64,000 nucleotides of DNA from Dermacentor variabilis (taxonomy: Eukaryota > Arthropoda > Arachnida > Ixodida > Ixodidae): the NCBI RefSeq assembly GCF_050947875.1, contig NW_027460291.1, forward strand, positions 28,395,589 to 28,459,588, read 5' to 3'. A program made the position numbers and the translations under genes. Below the pieces are notes generated by a model. That model ran no database searches. It was not told where the DNA came from and saw nothing but the letters and a program-made list of their open reading frames with translations. Shown piece by piece: positions 10,223 through 22,792 of this stretch (positions are counted from its first letter, which is position 1; each line of letters starts with the position of its first letter).

Positions 10223-11789
10223 CAGGGTGCCTACCAACCGGGAAAACCGGGAATTTTCAGGGATTTTGAGTAGTCAGGGAAAACTCAGGGAATTTGTGCT
10301 TCTATCAGGGAAAATTAGCTGTAATTTTTTGAGAGGGTCAAAAGTCGCGGTAATGCTGGCTCGAGAAACAGACAGGAATCGTAAAGAATCGTCGGCTGGA
10401 GGAGTTGCCAGTGTACAGTCAACGACCGACTTTCCGGATTCCCGATAACTCGGACGGCTTCGCGGCACCACCACGTACCCCAAAGAGTCAATGTATCATA
10501 ACGTCTGAAATTTCAGACGCAAGAACTCTTCGCCATCCGATTTTCTAAACGTTTTGCGTGATCGCAGGTCCGAGACGGCATTAATGAAAACCACCACCGC
10601 TGCTATTTTGATTACCTCGCCGCCTTGAACCGGTACTCTCGCACGCAGATCCACTGGCAGCCGTAGCCACCACTGCGGCAACGCTAGGCTTAGCTGCTTC
10701 GGCGTTCGCTATTAAGCTTCTTGTCGTTTGGTGCCGTGTTTCTTCATTTCTCCGCTGACAGCAATAATTTTGTCTTCGAAGCTCGGAAAGCACGGCGCAT
10801 TGCATAATGCTCATCCCGAAAGACTGTTTCGCCTCAGTACAGTCGTATCACGCGGTGAAGCGTAACAAGCGTAGGAAGGGGCATTTGTCGCGGGACACTG
10901 TATGTATTCCTTAATTTTACACGTGTGCACCCGCCCTCACCTGTCACAGTAGGAGCACCGATATGCCTAATAAGTGCACTGACAGTCATTCAGAGCTTTT
11001 TCAGACGTACATGTGTCGATTTTAGCCCTTAAGGGCAGTAAAAGACATGAATTTATTTTTTCGGACTGCCTGATTTTTCGGAAGTTTTCGCGGCCCCTAG
11101 GGGGGTCCGAAAAATTGGACGTTGACTGTAAATTGACCAAGAGTATTCTTCAAATAATACGTGGGGCGAACGCGCGGCGAAAGGAGGACGGGAACAGAAA
11201 GGATCGACACACTGAGGAATGAACGGGGAATTAAGTATGCGACCGCTTCTTTGAAGGAGCCTGAGCTCAAAAAACAGTGTTGGCTGATGCTGAGATGCAG
11301 GTGTCCCTCATCCAAACCAAAATGAACTCTTTAAAGCAGTGAAACACAACACTGAGGCGTCTTGCGCGAGCTGAGAGTATGTCAGGATAGTTGCATGACA
11401 CTGAGCATGCTGTCAGTTGAAAGAAATAGCTCATATGCGAAAATATTTGCTTCCGTATGCATCTCCTTTTTATTTGTACTAGAGAATGTCCAACTCGATT
11501 TGCAAATTTTTTCGAAGACATTTTATTGTATGTGCATTTTAATATCCCCTCCCTTATATTCTTTTTTGAATAACATAAACACTACTCCTTAGTATTCAAA
11601 TTGGATTAAGTCGGTTTTCTTTAAAATTTTTTTCATATGCTTACTAGAGAGTGACAGCATAGGGCGATATGGTTTCAGCGCGTCTTGACATGAAACAGTT
11701 CTGCATCACTCAGGGAATTTTGCAAAGGCACTCAGGGAAAACCTGGAAAACTCAGGGAATTTGGAAATGTCAACTTGGTAGACACCCTG
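10223..11789. mobile_element. Unclassified TIR DNA transposon, CAGGGTG ends, 5-bp duplication
   Basis: The left end CAGGGTGCCTACCAA and right end TTGGTAGACACCCTG form a 15-bp terminal inverted repeat with one mismatch. GAACT flanks both sides (10218-10222 and 11790-11794). Removing the element and one GAACT restores a continuous terminal module, which proves the boundaries. Just inside the ends are repeated AACTCAGGGAATT blocks. It encodes no transposase, so it is non-autonomous. CAGGG ends recall hAT elements, but hAT makes 8-bp duplications, so I leave the superfamily open. Confidence 0.82.
10416..11128. mobile_element. Tigger/pogo-like element nested in the CAGGGTG transposon
   Basis: The ends CAGTCAACG and CGTTGACTG are perfect inverted repeats flanked by TA on both sides (10414-10415 and 11129-11130). 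Beyond the first 9 bp, TTTCCGGATT and TTTTTCGGAC-type subterminal sequence continues the similarity. TA duplication and CAGT ends fit the Tc1/mariner-pogo group, Tigger branch. It is 713 bp with no transposase frame, so it is a non-autonomous derivative. Confidence 0.78.
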
Positions 11790-11910
11790 GAACTCTGGTG
11801 GTGTGAGATCCGTATTTCTGAAGAATTCAGTGGTGCTGACAATTGAAATATTCAAGTGGCGTAGCGCCTCGGCAATGCAATTTGCGAACCAGCGCTGTGC
11901 AGCAGCTTCG

Positions 11911-13739
11911 TCGTGTTCGCCCCTTTTCGGCAGCGTCATCACATCGCACATGCACCTTTACTTGACGGGACTCGTAGGCGGAGGTATTTCACGTGTTTTT
12001 AGCCACGACTTATGAAAGTAATATAATGCTTAAGGTGGTGTTTGCTCACAACTGTTCACGCGTCCTTGAAATAGGGCAGCGCATGTTTTCAATCGTGTTC
12101 AGCGCTAGTGCCATATCCGTGACTTCATGTGATTTACTTTTATCGTGGGCTTTACGAAAATCGCGTAGTGCTGTGAACATAACGGAGCTTTAGTGACGTC
12201 ACATGATCTGCCAGAATTCCACGAAATGCAGAGTAGATGTTTAATATTAGTGGCACTAAGGGCGCGATAAGCACAGTGAGGTGGAGCTTAATATGGTGCC
12301 CTGTGATGTTCAGCTGCATTTCTGCCCGTTTTTCGCGCTCTTAGTTTTAGCAACGGGACACAGGGTTCGGTGCAAGGTTGGGACGAATGAATGTGTATAT
12401 GCGTCTGCAATAACTTCACCGCAACACATTTGTTACCCTGAAGATACTGCCCCGCCCGCTTTACTATAATCTCAGGTGCTCTCGAACTCTCTATTTGCCG
12501 GTATTTTTATTTTCACATGCTGAATGGTCCTACCGCAATACATATATATATATATATATAGTGAGGTGAAGCTTATTAATGTTGCCAAACGCTTTGACAG
12601 TGTCAGATCTAGCAGTTTTAGAATGACATGGCCAATACAACAGCTCACACCTTCACTTTAACAATTCTATTAGGACTGTCAAACTAATCTTACAGCACAG
12701 AAAAACAACGTAAACACCTCAAGAGTTGATGAGCAAGTAATACTGGAAAGTACAAGTCTAGTGGCCAAGGGTGTGGTGAAGTGCTTTAAACATTCAACCA
12801 ACACACCTTAAGTGCTTAAAAATTTCTAGCATATTGATGCAGGCTGATCAGACTTACTTTGATATTGGTTGTTTTACAATGAAAATAATAGTACTGCATA
12901 AGAGGACGCAAGCGACTCGTGTGCTGCTTGGTTATGCAAACCACATGGGTGCCAGAAATACCCAAACATGGTGCTTGTTTACGCATGCTGCTTGCGTCCA
13001 CTAATCTAAAGCTCTCTAAAGCAGTATAAAGAGAGGCTGTAAAAATATGGCTTTGAATTTCACAACTCCAATTTTGTTTCTTCTGTACTTGTACAACCTA
13101 CGGTTTCGTGACAGCATCTGCCTAGCTCATTGCCACATTTTGCAACAAAAGCAGTGATGATTCAGTCAGAGTTGCCTGTCCTAATATTACTCCAATAATT
13201 CTTTAAACATTTCATTCTTTAAGCACGAAGCATGTCATGCCCAACTAGAAAATTAACCACGCAATAATTTACTGGCAGTGGCTAAAAAATCAGCCGTCTT
13301 CTGAAGTCAGCTTGATTTGCAGCTGCTGAAATTTGCTATTTTTGAATTAGGGCAAAGAAGAAACGGCTTGAATAAACATATGTCTCATCAGAAAGTTGCG
13401 GTGGTGTGCTGCAGGCTAAAAGCCGTTTTGGCATTGGTCTACCTCTGTCCCAAAAGCAGGCACCACAGCCAAGGCGAGTTCACTTGGCTTTGACAGCTTT
13501 AAATTCGCTTTCACAAGCACGTAATACTCAGTCGAGGTGAGCTCAATGCACATCACCCTCATTGGGGATGCAAAGACATACGGCCAAGAGGATGCCACCT
13601 TGACGAAGCAGACACCACAGACCTCGAATTAAGAAATGACACCAACTATCCCAACTGCTATACCCTTCATTCAAACCAGGAAGGGCAGTACACTTACCTA
13701 GCATGGGCAACTAGGGCCTTCATCTAGAGTGTAAGTGCG
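11911..13739. other. No gene recognised; short TA microsatellite
   Basis: AT-rich sequence with only short frames. A TA repeat of about 11 units lies at 12539-12560. Similar GTGAGGTGGAGCTTA and GTGAGGTGAAGCTTA blocks occur near 12280 and 12561. I see no domain. The right end may hold more of the LINE remnant that becomes recognisable near 13740. Confidence 0.5.
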
Positions 13740-14760
13740 ACTCTGCCCCAAGAGGCAGCGACCATTATGTGATATAATACTTGATGTAAGGGTGGAAATG
13801 TGCCACATTCACAAAATCGGGGTTTCAGGCTGGGAACATTTCCGTGATGCACTTGAGTGTGCAGAATGTGAAGGTGTTGATGAATCGCTAGCAACACGCA
13901 TCCTTTACACACTTCATAGAGCGACATTCTAACTAGAGCTTACTGGGCGCGTCATTTAAACATGTAGGCCTCAGTAAGCTGTAACACATTCTCGGCTATA
14001 ACAGGGTGCACCAAATACTGTAATACTATTGAAAACACGCTGCTCAATTTTCAGTGCACATCTGAGAAATTTGAGGAACAAGCTGCAGATGCTTTCCCCG
14101 ACCACCTCACAGTGGCTGACCGTCACCTGAGTTGTACACACCTTAATGACCACTTGCCAAGGAAGGAATGGAAAGCCTCTATATACGATGGCAGAACCTG
14201 TTGTTGCTCTCGAGCATGTCAACACTTGAAGTGCACATGGCAGAAATGGAGTCATTTTTCAGATGTTGAGGAATCTTGCCGAAACAAGGAAGCAAGCACT
14301 ATTGCTTGTAATCAATGAAATATGGAATATTGGAATTCCCCACAGAGTGCAAACACTTGGTCATGATGCCCCTACCGAAGCCAGGCAAGAAACCTGACAT
14401 CATAGACAACCTTTGATCAGTCTCACTCACATTGACAGTGTGCATATTGACTGAAGTAATGTGTCTCGCGAGGCAGAACCAGCATCTGGGAAAGACAAGA
14501 CGATTTCCACCTGTGCCAGATTGGTTTCTGACCTAACGTCGACATGTGCCACAATAGCCTCTTTCTGCATCAAACCATCGCCAATGCCAGACGCTTCGGA
14601 GGAAAGATATATGGGTTCTTAGTCACAGTCCAACCAAGAAGGATGTTGAGCACAGTCTGCAACGAGGAGGTACTGGTGGCCTTTCGTGAAGCCTGCCCAG
14701 GCATTAGTGTTGCTAAAGCCTCTTATGCAACCAAATGTTTGAATATGAAGTTACAGTAAA
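13740..14760 (+). pseudogene. LINE reverse transcriptase remnant (same broad type as 28811-31350)
   Basis: In shifting plus-strand frames I see an endonuclease-like GSDHYVI near 13755, a MLRNLAETRKQALLLVINEIWN segment near 14260, PKPGKKPDIIDNL near 14375, then SVSLT and a later LFLHQTIANA region. These parallel the RT N-terminal landmarks (SDHY, PKPGKP, RPISLTS) of the RNase-H-type LINE at 28811. Many stops and shifts show it is an old copy. Confidence 0.62.
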
Positions 14761-15008
14761 CAGCCAAAGACCTTTACCAACTGCACAGGTGGAAATGCAG
14801 GTAAAACCCGGACCAGCACACTTGGTTGCAGGAATGATTAGCTGATGAGGTAAGAAGGTGACTTAACAGTTGGTGATAAGGTACACCGAATGCAAGTACA
14901 CGCAGTATGTATACATACTGTTAGGCTGAAACGGATGAATTTTCTTCAAAGCAATATCAAAAGCTCAATTTTTTTAGGATGCCACTCATGTGCTTTGGGT
15001 AAGTGTCG

Positions 15009-15178
15009 ACATCATCATCATCAGTCTAGTTACGCCCACTGCAGCGCAAAGGCCTCTCCCATACTTCTCCAACTACCCCGGTCATGTACGAATTGTGCCC
15101 ATGTTGTCCCTGCAAATTTCTTAATCTCATCTGCCCACCTAACTTTCTGCTGCCCTCTGCTACGCTTCCCTTCCTAGC
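15009..15178 (-). mobile_element. RTE-like LINE 3' end, reversed
   Basis: A short CATCATCATCATCA run is followed by ACGCCCACTGCAGCGCAAAGG, CTCCAACTACCCC and TCATCTGCCCACCTAACTTTC. I recognise this as the reversed 3' end, with its GAT-type simple-repeat tail, of a very common tick RTE-like LINE or a SINE that borrows its tail. Another, plus-strand remnant of the same type lies at 52335-52920. The family name is from memory. Confidence 0.65.
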
Positions 15179-17019
15179 AGTGTGGACAGGGTTATATAAA
15201 GCGGCATAGGCAAAATGATACAACTAGATACAGCTGTTAAGCGTAATATTTTTTTCTGGGCTAAATTCTTGCTCCTTGAACTCATTCGAGATCATTAACT
15301 GTAGCACCAATGTAGTGGAACACTACCGAACAAAGGCATGTAGCGTGCACATCTCAATTCTTCTTATGCCAGTCTTCTTTTTTACGCCAATAGCTGCTAT
15401 GGGCCAACTTCCCTGGTTCTGATGTCTACTGGTGTTGTCACTCTAATTCCCAATTTTATTGCTAGAATATTGCAGATAAAGTTCTCATTGTGATGCGTGG
15501 ATTCAAACAAATGATCAAAAGATTGGCAGTCCACAATTCTACATTTCAGCCACTTTGCTGAAGGTACAGTCGTGGCGAATACTGATCCTCGAGAGTGCGA
15601 TCTAGCCAACAGGTGCCATGATTGGCTAACACCTGTTCAATGTCTGCGTACTGTATATAGAGCTGGCGTCCACGCCTTCGAGTTCTTACTCATCACTTCC
15701 CCCACTTGTGAAGGTAGTCCTGTTAAATTTTCTTATTACATGTAATGGCAGTGATTGGGTGCATATGCTTCATTATTCTTCTAGTGCTTGGCTTCTCAGA
15801 TTGACTGGATGGGGCTGGTTGATGGGGCATAGCGCGAGACCTAGCAATGGGTAACTCAAATATAGGTTTGAGAAAACCAAATGAATTCAGCAGTAAGAAG
15901 CTAAAGGGTTGATTTGGTGGAGACCAGTGACCAAGTCTGGATGTGAAAGAGGAGGAAGAAAACTAGTCTTTCCACTTCAACACTGGGAGGCACAACTCCC
16001 ACAAATAAATACGAATTGTACTTATTTTACTTCTTTAAAGGAGATTACTGACTTGCACTGGCAAGTGTTCACTTCAACAAACACCGAATGAAGCAAGCTG
16101 CCTGCGCATATTTCACCATCTATTGCATCACTTTCACAGTATGAATGAAACTCCAATTTTCGTTATGCCACAACTTGTCCAATCTTGTGTTTTGCAGTAG
16201 GATATTAGTAGTGCTATTAAGGCACTTAAATATTCGTGAATAGTAGTAGAGAAAAAAAAGAAAACCGTGGCTTTTTGTGCATCGACTGTGCATACACCTG
16301 GTGCTCTCATGGCCATTTTTTCCTCTATCTGCTAAACCATTCTAAACAAGAAAAGCTCATACACAATTATTGTGCAGAGTCAGACAACTAAACCCGTATC
16401 CTTGGTAAGCAAGGTTTATTTATTTGGTGACATTTTCTGTGGCCCTGCTATTGGGCTTTCTTTTCATCCTTTTCAGCTGTGCAGATTCATTAAGAAGTGA
16501 CAAGACAGTTTGACAATTTTAATCATTGAAAGACTTAGCGAAACCTTTTTTGGGTTGTCTTTCCTTGCTTTCAGACTCTGCACATTGCCTTTTAAGGCAT
16601 GTTTTAAGTGTTTCTTTTTTTATGGAGAGGGAATGTTAACATCTTTTACACCATGTCAGTTATGTGGCGCCATAGTGTGTTCTTGGATGGAGTCTTGCTC
16701 TTTCATTCAGTACAGTATAATGTTGTTTTTTGTGTCGTAGGCCGTTTTACATTTGAGTATGAGTGTAGCATTTCGCTAAGTTTTGCCTCTGTCACCCAAG
16801 TTTGCAAGTTTGCTACCCACTGCTGTTGACATGTGACACACATGTGACTTTTCTTCAATAAAAGGAAGTCTGTCACTTATCCTGTGCACTGGTTGTCTTT
16901 TTGAATTACATTTATTGCCTATATTAGTTTTTTTTATCTCAGATTAGGAATGGCTATCGCAGCTGACATCATTTAACCATATTGCACACAATGTGGACGA
17001 TATGTACTTGCAATATATG

Positions 17020-18790
17020 GCAGCCATAAATACAAGTTCATAATTCAAGAATAGTGCCTTTGCATGTTGGGGCAGCCATGAATTGTAGCTATAAGTTACC
17101 AGCACTGCAAGTAGGACTGTTTGTGCAGAATATATATAGTTCAACTCTACTACTTTCAAACATCATTGTTTTTATCAGCATTTGTATTGCTCCAGTTCCT
17201 GTGAACAACACGCATCTGGTGGAAGAGTGGCTTGCACCTGCAGTTGGGCCCAATGAATAGCCAGATTTTTGCCCGTTTTCATGTTATTAGCATATTAGTT
17301 GAGGCAGTCGTTCTTATAGTAGCCTGTTTGCCCAGTGTAGAAGCCACTGCAGGTGTCAGGATCTTGTACACATCTTCAGCTTTGCAGGGGACACAGCATC
17401 TGGCATAGTTTGTCACAGGCCATGTCTTTGGGGCAAGTTGGGTTTACTCACTTGCAAAGAGAAAACCAAGCTTGTTGGATATGAATTAAACCGCCTGTAC
17501 ACTCGGTGGCCTTCTTCATTTTGTGTGACATATATGGTTATAGCTACCCTTGCTTTATGCACTTCTTGTCCGGCAGCAGTCTTGCTTTTGAAACACTCAG
17601 GATAGCTTTCAGCAAGCTGGACAGGAATAGCACTGAAAAACTAGCAGATGTTAATTGTCGCACTTGTCATGCGAATCTTCATACAGTATGATAAGGACGG
17701 AAATTAATGAGGGTGTTCCTCAAGGCCTAGCACGTCATGAGTTTGGAGCAACGTGATGTATAGCACTTTTCTGATCGCATACTATAGGTTCAGCCGGCGT
17801 GGCCATGGTTAAAGTGCAATGCAAGGTCAAGAAAACATACCTATGAGCAGCACACTGGTAAAGGAGACGCTGGGAAAACTAGTGGGAAGCCTGTTGAACA
17901 TCTAATTGACCAAGTTGCTGGCTTCATCAGGCAAACTGTGATAAAAAGAAGGAAGTCATCAACACATCAGAAGGTTTTTGCATATAGACACTGTGCCAAG
18001 GTTCTCAGGCACATCTCTTGTAACATGCCAACAAATCTTAGTGCGCAGGCTATGCATGACCAACTACATATGCCTTCTGTTTGGACAAAGAACTGCTCAT
18101 CGTAACTGATGAAGATGGAGTGGACAAAAAAAACGGCAGCTCCACTAATCTGGTTCCACTGGTATCAGCAGTGCTTTGTAAGTATGCATCACCATACTCC
18201 CCACGGCCTTCTTGGTTGACATCAGCAAGGACCGGCTTGAGGCAAGGGGTAATAGACATCTTTACAAGCTAAAAATGCATGCATGCATGGAGTGCACATT
18301 GTGTCCAAAAACTGGGCACTTCACAGGGGCACTGGAGAAGAAACAGATTATTGACAGTGGGCAAAGGCAAGCTTATCTGCTACTAAACACCCAACACTGT
18401 TGCCATGTGACACCTCTGGAACAATCCTTCTCAAAGAAGAAATCATCTATGTGCATCCATAAAGAGGGCGGATAGGCAAAGCCCCTTCAGCAATGCTGCC
18501 AGCTTCAAAAGGCCAACTTGGCACATCCTGAATGTTTACTTCTTAGACTTTGCTGCGTGCAACCATTCTACTGTCCAAAAGTTGTCATTGAGAGCACTGT
18601 TGGTTTGGTGGCAATAAAGTTCAGAAGCGATTGCAACAAACCTCCCTTCCGAGTTGGTCTGGAGGCTCATGGTGCTCACGAAGCGACACCATGAGAAAAT
18701 CAAGGTGACCGGATGCCTCCAAGCCTTTGTTCGTTTATCACACTGTTCTGTTAGTAACAACCATCAGATCTGAAACCAACAAGCTCAAGT
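17020..18790 (-). pseudogene. Penelope-like retroelement remnant, copy 2
   Basis: This is the counterpart of 1430-3200. The minus strand again shows the KDVYYPLPQ-type RT block (near 18245), the EGICSW block (near 18075) and the GIY-YIG-like GQTGYY block (near 17310), with some different stops than copy 1. Independent decay of the two copies suggests no protein-level constraint since duplication. Nothing indicates activity. Confidence 0.7.
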
Positions 18791-19589
18791 TCAGCACTTG
18801 TGTGGTTACTGTGGAGGATCCATAATAAAAAGCACAAAACAGAAAACTGAATTGAAAGGATAAGGCGCCATTTAACACCTAGTATTGCTGCAGCCCACCC
18901 CCTTTTATTTTGTCTGGTCATGCTACATTTTTTTCGATAGATAGGCATGAACTTATCCTGTGCACAGCTTACTGCAGAGAGCATTGCTGATGTTCCCAAT
19001 CGGTGTCAGATTTTTATATACGCTATGTGCTGGCTCAAAGAGGCTCGAAACACTCCAATGGAAGCTTCTAGTAGAAAAGGTGCCTGGAAGAAAAGCTGTG
19101 CTGCAACCATCTTGGCAACATCTGGTCCCCTTAATAAAAATTGTGCTTCCGTATAAACTTCAGCCCTCCAGTTTAGAGTAAAGTACCAGTGCACTTATGA
19201 ACAACGAATCAATTCTCAAAGAGCACGTGCAGTCCAGCCAGAAGCATAGGCATGAGTCCGCATTGTGCTCCTGCATTGAAGGTGATTAATGCGTTACAAA
19301 ATGGCGAATGTGCCTTAGTAAGCTTCCCTGCAATATGAATTTGTAATGTACAAAGAAGCTTACCAAGAGCACAGATGGACTTGCAAATTATATCACAATT
19401 GAAAATAATGAGCAAAGCTATGTGCCCTTTCCACTATTAGTATGCTTTACAGCACGATGCTTATTTCCACCCCTGTATTGCGGTGTAGCAGGCTACGAAA
19501 GAAACGTCGCATAATTGAGCTTTTTAAGATTACTTTTTTGCAATACACCTGTGTTCTGCGGTGAAGCCTAAGCAATGTACTGCGGTGAA

Positions 19590-19750
19590 GCATACTAAAA
19601 GTGGAAAGGGGCCACTGTCACTGGACATAAAAAGAGTTCTTTAATTATACCCTATGATTATACACTCGCGCAACCGCCGCGTCTCAGGTCGCCTGAGTGG
19701 ACATGCTATGCTGGGTGATAGCGGCCCCCTCCCACTTTTAGTATCCTTTA
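19590..19750. mobile_element. Small MITE-like element, copy 2
   Basis: Same element as 4020-4183 with inverted CATACTAAAAGTGG and CCACTTTTAGTATCC ends. It is in the same position relative to the unit, so it was duplicated with it. Confidence 0.55.
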
Positions 19751-20398
19751 CCGCGTATCTAAAATGTATTGCGACGAAGAAGCAGTACATTTGTATTGAG
19801 TGAATAAACAAATGGTTTTTACAACAGTACAGAAATAAACGCGCACCATGCATCAGGCTACCACACGGAAGAGCGTCGCAACAAAAGGTAGCTGATTCAC
19901 ACAGGCTGTGTAGCCCACTTATCTGTCGTAAAGGCTATTATAGGTAATTCAAAATTTCACACACACAGAAATATGTTATATGTTTACGTTCGTACTCATT
20001 GCGTGATAAGACTTCCAGAACTTCTATAATAGGAAGTAATTTACAACACACAAACGCAAACAACAGAGACATATGCCTTGTTTTCAACTCGGTCGTCATG
20101 CAAATGACATATAGCACGGAAAAACGTGAACATGCTGTGTGTTAGCATCGTAAACTTCATGCTAGGCAAGGAGCACACCACAATCCCGCGACAGCCGCTA
20201 ATGAGACCAAAACGGGAGCACATATCTGTGAACGTGCAAATGGAGACCCTAAGCCACTCTGCTCCACCACCCCCCGCTGCACGGCTGAACCACTCGTTTC
20301 AAGCACAGCACACCTAACACACATTCAGCACTGAACAGTCGGCGGTCGACGCAGTCGCATTTACATGATTTGTAGCGTGCAGCACATCCCTTGATGTC

Positions 20399-20804
20399 CG
20401 TTAAGCAAAGTCGGACATGGCGACGCCACATCGCGGTTCGCAGAACTTCGCTGCCGAGGCGCTAGGCCACTTCGACATTTCAATTGTCAAGGAAGCACGG
20501 GTCACACAACGCAGATTCTCTACTGCCAGAGCTCACCGAGGCGAAAGCTGCACTGCCGCACCACCACTACTCGCGGCTTTCCGCCAAGTAACGCAGAACC
20601 TATAACCAACACCCAAGCAACGCACGTACAATCACATTAGCAATGTTGAACAACGCGCGGTCCAGAGAACCTAGAGAACGATCACGCCACGGCGTCGCTC
20701 GGCAGCCGCATCGCGCCTTCTCAAAAATCCCTAAACGATGCTGTCCCTAGGCACCTAGGATCAGGTCACGTGAGGGATTTTTGTACGACAAATAGACGCA
20801 CGCG
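20399..20804 (-). repeat. Terminal module M2
   Basis: Nearly identical to M1 (4845-5251), including TCACGTGA at 20766-20773 and the same terminus GACGCACGCG. Here no inverted partner follows. Confidence 0.85.
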
Positions 20805-21809
20805 CCGCGCGTCTGCTGTTTCTGTTGCTATGACAATGTAAACAATCGTGTATGCCGCCATTTTGCCAAAGTATCGCCCACATGCTAGGGCCGTAACTGA
20901 AGGGCACCTTGGCGCTACCGTCGAAATAGTGTCTGCTCAGAAAAAGCCATTGGCAGCCATGCGGAGATTCACCCCAGGGCTTCTACCACACCAGTCAGAA
21001 CTCTGCCAGGAAGTGTCCGTAACGAGTTTTCAGTGACTCACACGAGGCTGGGCGTTGAACAGTGTGTAGAGTGCCGCTGCTTCAGTCTGGCTAGCGCCCA
21101 TCCCGTTTCATGAACCAGTTGAAATGCCGGTGCTGGAATGGAAGTTACCTGTGGAAGTAATAGTAATGGGATGGATTTTATGGTGATTCTCAGTATGTAT
21201 CACTTACATGGGAATGCAATCTATCCACCCTGTGTAAGTGTTTACATAAATGGTTTATCTTCTGAAAATATGGTTCAGCACCTGGATCTTCATCTCTACA
21301 TTTCTGTGCTTCATTTTTGACAACTGCCCTTGCTCTACAAAGAAGGCCAAGTTTCTCTCGCAGAGTTTTATTCAATAAGGGAACAGGCTTGTGCGACTTA
21401 GCTGGACTTGAAGCAATTAACAGGGGTCAAACACATGTGGTGGACTTTAACTGGTAGAACTTTCAATTGGGGGCCATTGTGCATACACTCCTAGGGGCTC
21501 ATTTCCTATTGCAAATACTAACATTGCGGCTTTCTTTTTAAGTTGTATGCCATAATAATAGTTAAAATATAGCAGTATGTCTGCAAATTTAGGAAATGAA
21601 GAAATACTTTACGTAATTCATAAGTCCCCATTTTGGTACATTACATTATTCCCAATGGACTCCTTAGTATCGCTGTTACTTCTCAGCATTCTCTCACAAC
21701 AGGTATTGTTTCTTCATTTTTCAAAGAAACGAAAGTCCTCCATCTTTTTAAATCTAGTGACTAAGGCATCTGTAGCTATATATAGATTGATCTTCTTAAA
21801 ACCTCACTA

Positions 21810-21985
21810 AAGTAAAATGTTAGAATACATGCGTATTGTTGAATTCATTGAATCACATAATGCCTATCTAAGTTTCAAAATGGCTTTCTGCATGGGTTTA
21901 ATACCGTCTCGCAGTTTATGGAATGTATTCGTGACGTCACTGATGCTGGTGTTTTCCAGCATTTCTAGAAATGTCGATCATGATT
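21810..21985 (+). pseudogene. Tiny LINE reverse transcriptase fragment
   Basis: One frame reads MLEYMRIVEFIESHNAY. The next frame continues FQNGFLHGFNTVSQFMECIRD. This parallels the RT segment in LINEs where a lineage-specific LEH…FLE…N motif precedes QHGFRKG.ST..QL, seen also in LINE D here. Only about 55 residues survive. Confidence 0.5.
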
Positions 21986-22191
21986 CATAGTATGCACTTC
22001 CTTGCTTTTTTTTTCGCATTTACTGGTGTTTGCGTATTGTTCTTGTATAGAAACTTGAATAAAAAATTCAATTGCAAGTCAGTGTGCCTATTGCATTTTC
22101 ACTGTACTTTATACTTTGTGCACTGTTTCTAGTCTTTCAAAAATGCACTAACTCGCCCCAGCTCTCACTGTGGAAGTTTAAAATCGGCTGT

Positions 22192-22330
22192 TAAAACAAG
22201 AATCCAATAAACACGAAAACTGTCTGTAGGACAATGGCAATGATTTTACTCTTTGCAGCATGCAGTTTATACATGTTGGTACAAGATTTGAAAGATATAC
22301 ACAGAGTGTTACAATATGCAAGGTTGACCG
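22192..22330. repeat. Local direct repeat, unit 1
   Basis: AGAATCCAATAAACACGAAA through TTTATACATGTTGGTACAAG recurs at about 22793-22915 with some substitutions. The function is unknown. It could be a fragment of an interspersed repeat. Confidence 0.7.
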
Positions 22331-22792
22331 GTCCTGTCTCTGCCATGAAGGCCGCAATATCATCATAGGTGGGCACGGGTCTTGCACTGCAAGCGATAGA
22401 CCTTCTCCAGGGCTTTGTATAAGTGTGAACTGCTTGCGTTCATAACGTGGTTTGTAAATTGCTTACCCGATTTCCCATAGAAGTCCCTGCATTTCATTCT
22501 GCTGTATTCACCGGATTATTTTCAGCACCTTTCTTTCAGTGATATTAAGGGTTGCATTCATTTTGTGTCAAGGTGTTTTCTAATGAACCAACATTAAAGA
22601 TTCTGACAAGTTTTCAAAGCTGACGCAATGAGAAAGATATCCTCAGCCATAAAGCTTGCTCAATGAGACTCAAGGCACCTTGCCCCACAAGACATCAATT
22701 AATTTTATTTTTAGATAAAAGCACATCAGTTTCTTACTTGCCAAGCTACATCTCTACGCCAGTAGGCACCACATGGTCTTTCCCAAAAGAAG

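Larger units (their letters stand above)
10131..11910 (+). repeat. Terminal module R2, tandem to R1 and split by a transposon
   Basis: 10131-10222 followed by 11790-11910 rebuilds a second, more diverged copy of the same module in the same orientation as R1. The left piece has CGGCTTTACGTCTCGGTGAACT. The right piece has CTGGTGGTG, then TGACAATTGAAAT and TAGCGCCTCGGCAATGC. The gap between the pieces is exactly the transposon at 10223-11789 plus one copy of its 5-bp duplication. So modules occur both head to head (M1/R1) and in tandem (R1/R2). Confidence 0.72.
15594..20804. repeat. 5.2-kb duplicated unit, copy 2
   Basis: Colinear with 1-5251 over its whole length. The offset changes from 15593 at the left to 15553 at the right, so indels net about 40 bp. 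It carries the same Penelope remnant, MITE (19590-19750) and terminal module (20399-20804). It lacks the inverted partner module and Gypsy-I that follow copy 1. After GACGCACGCG the sequence goes to CCGCGCGTCTGCTG and matches nothing else here. Confidence 0.93.
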
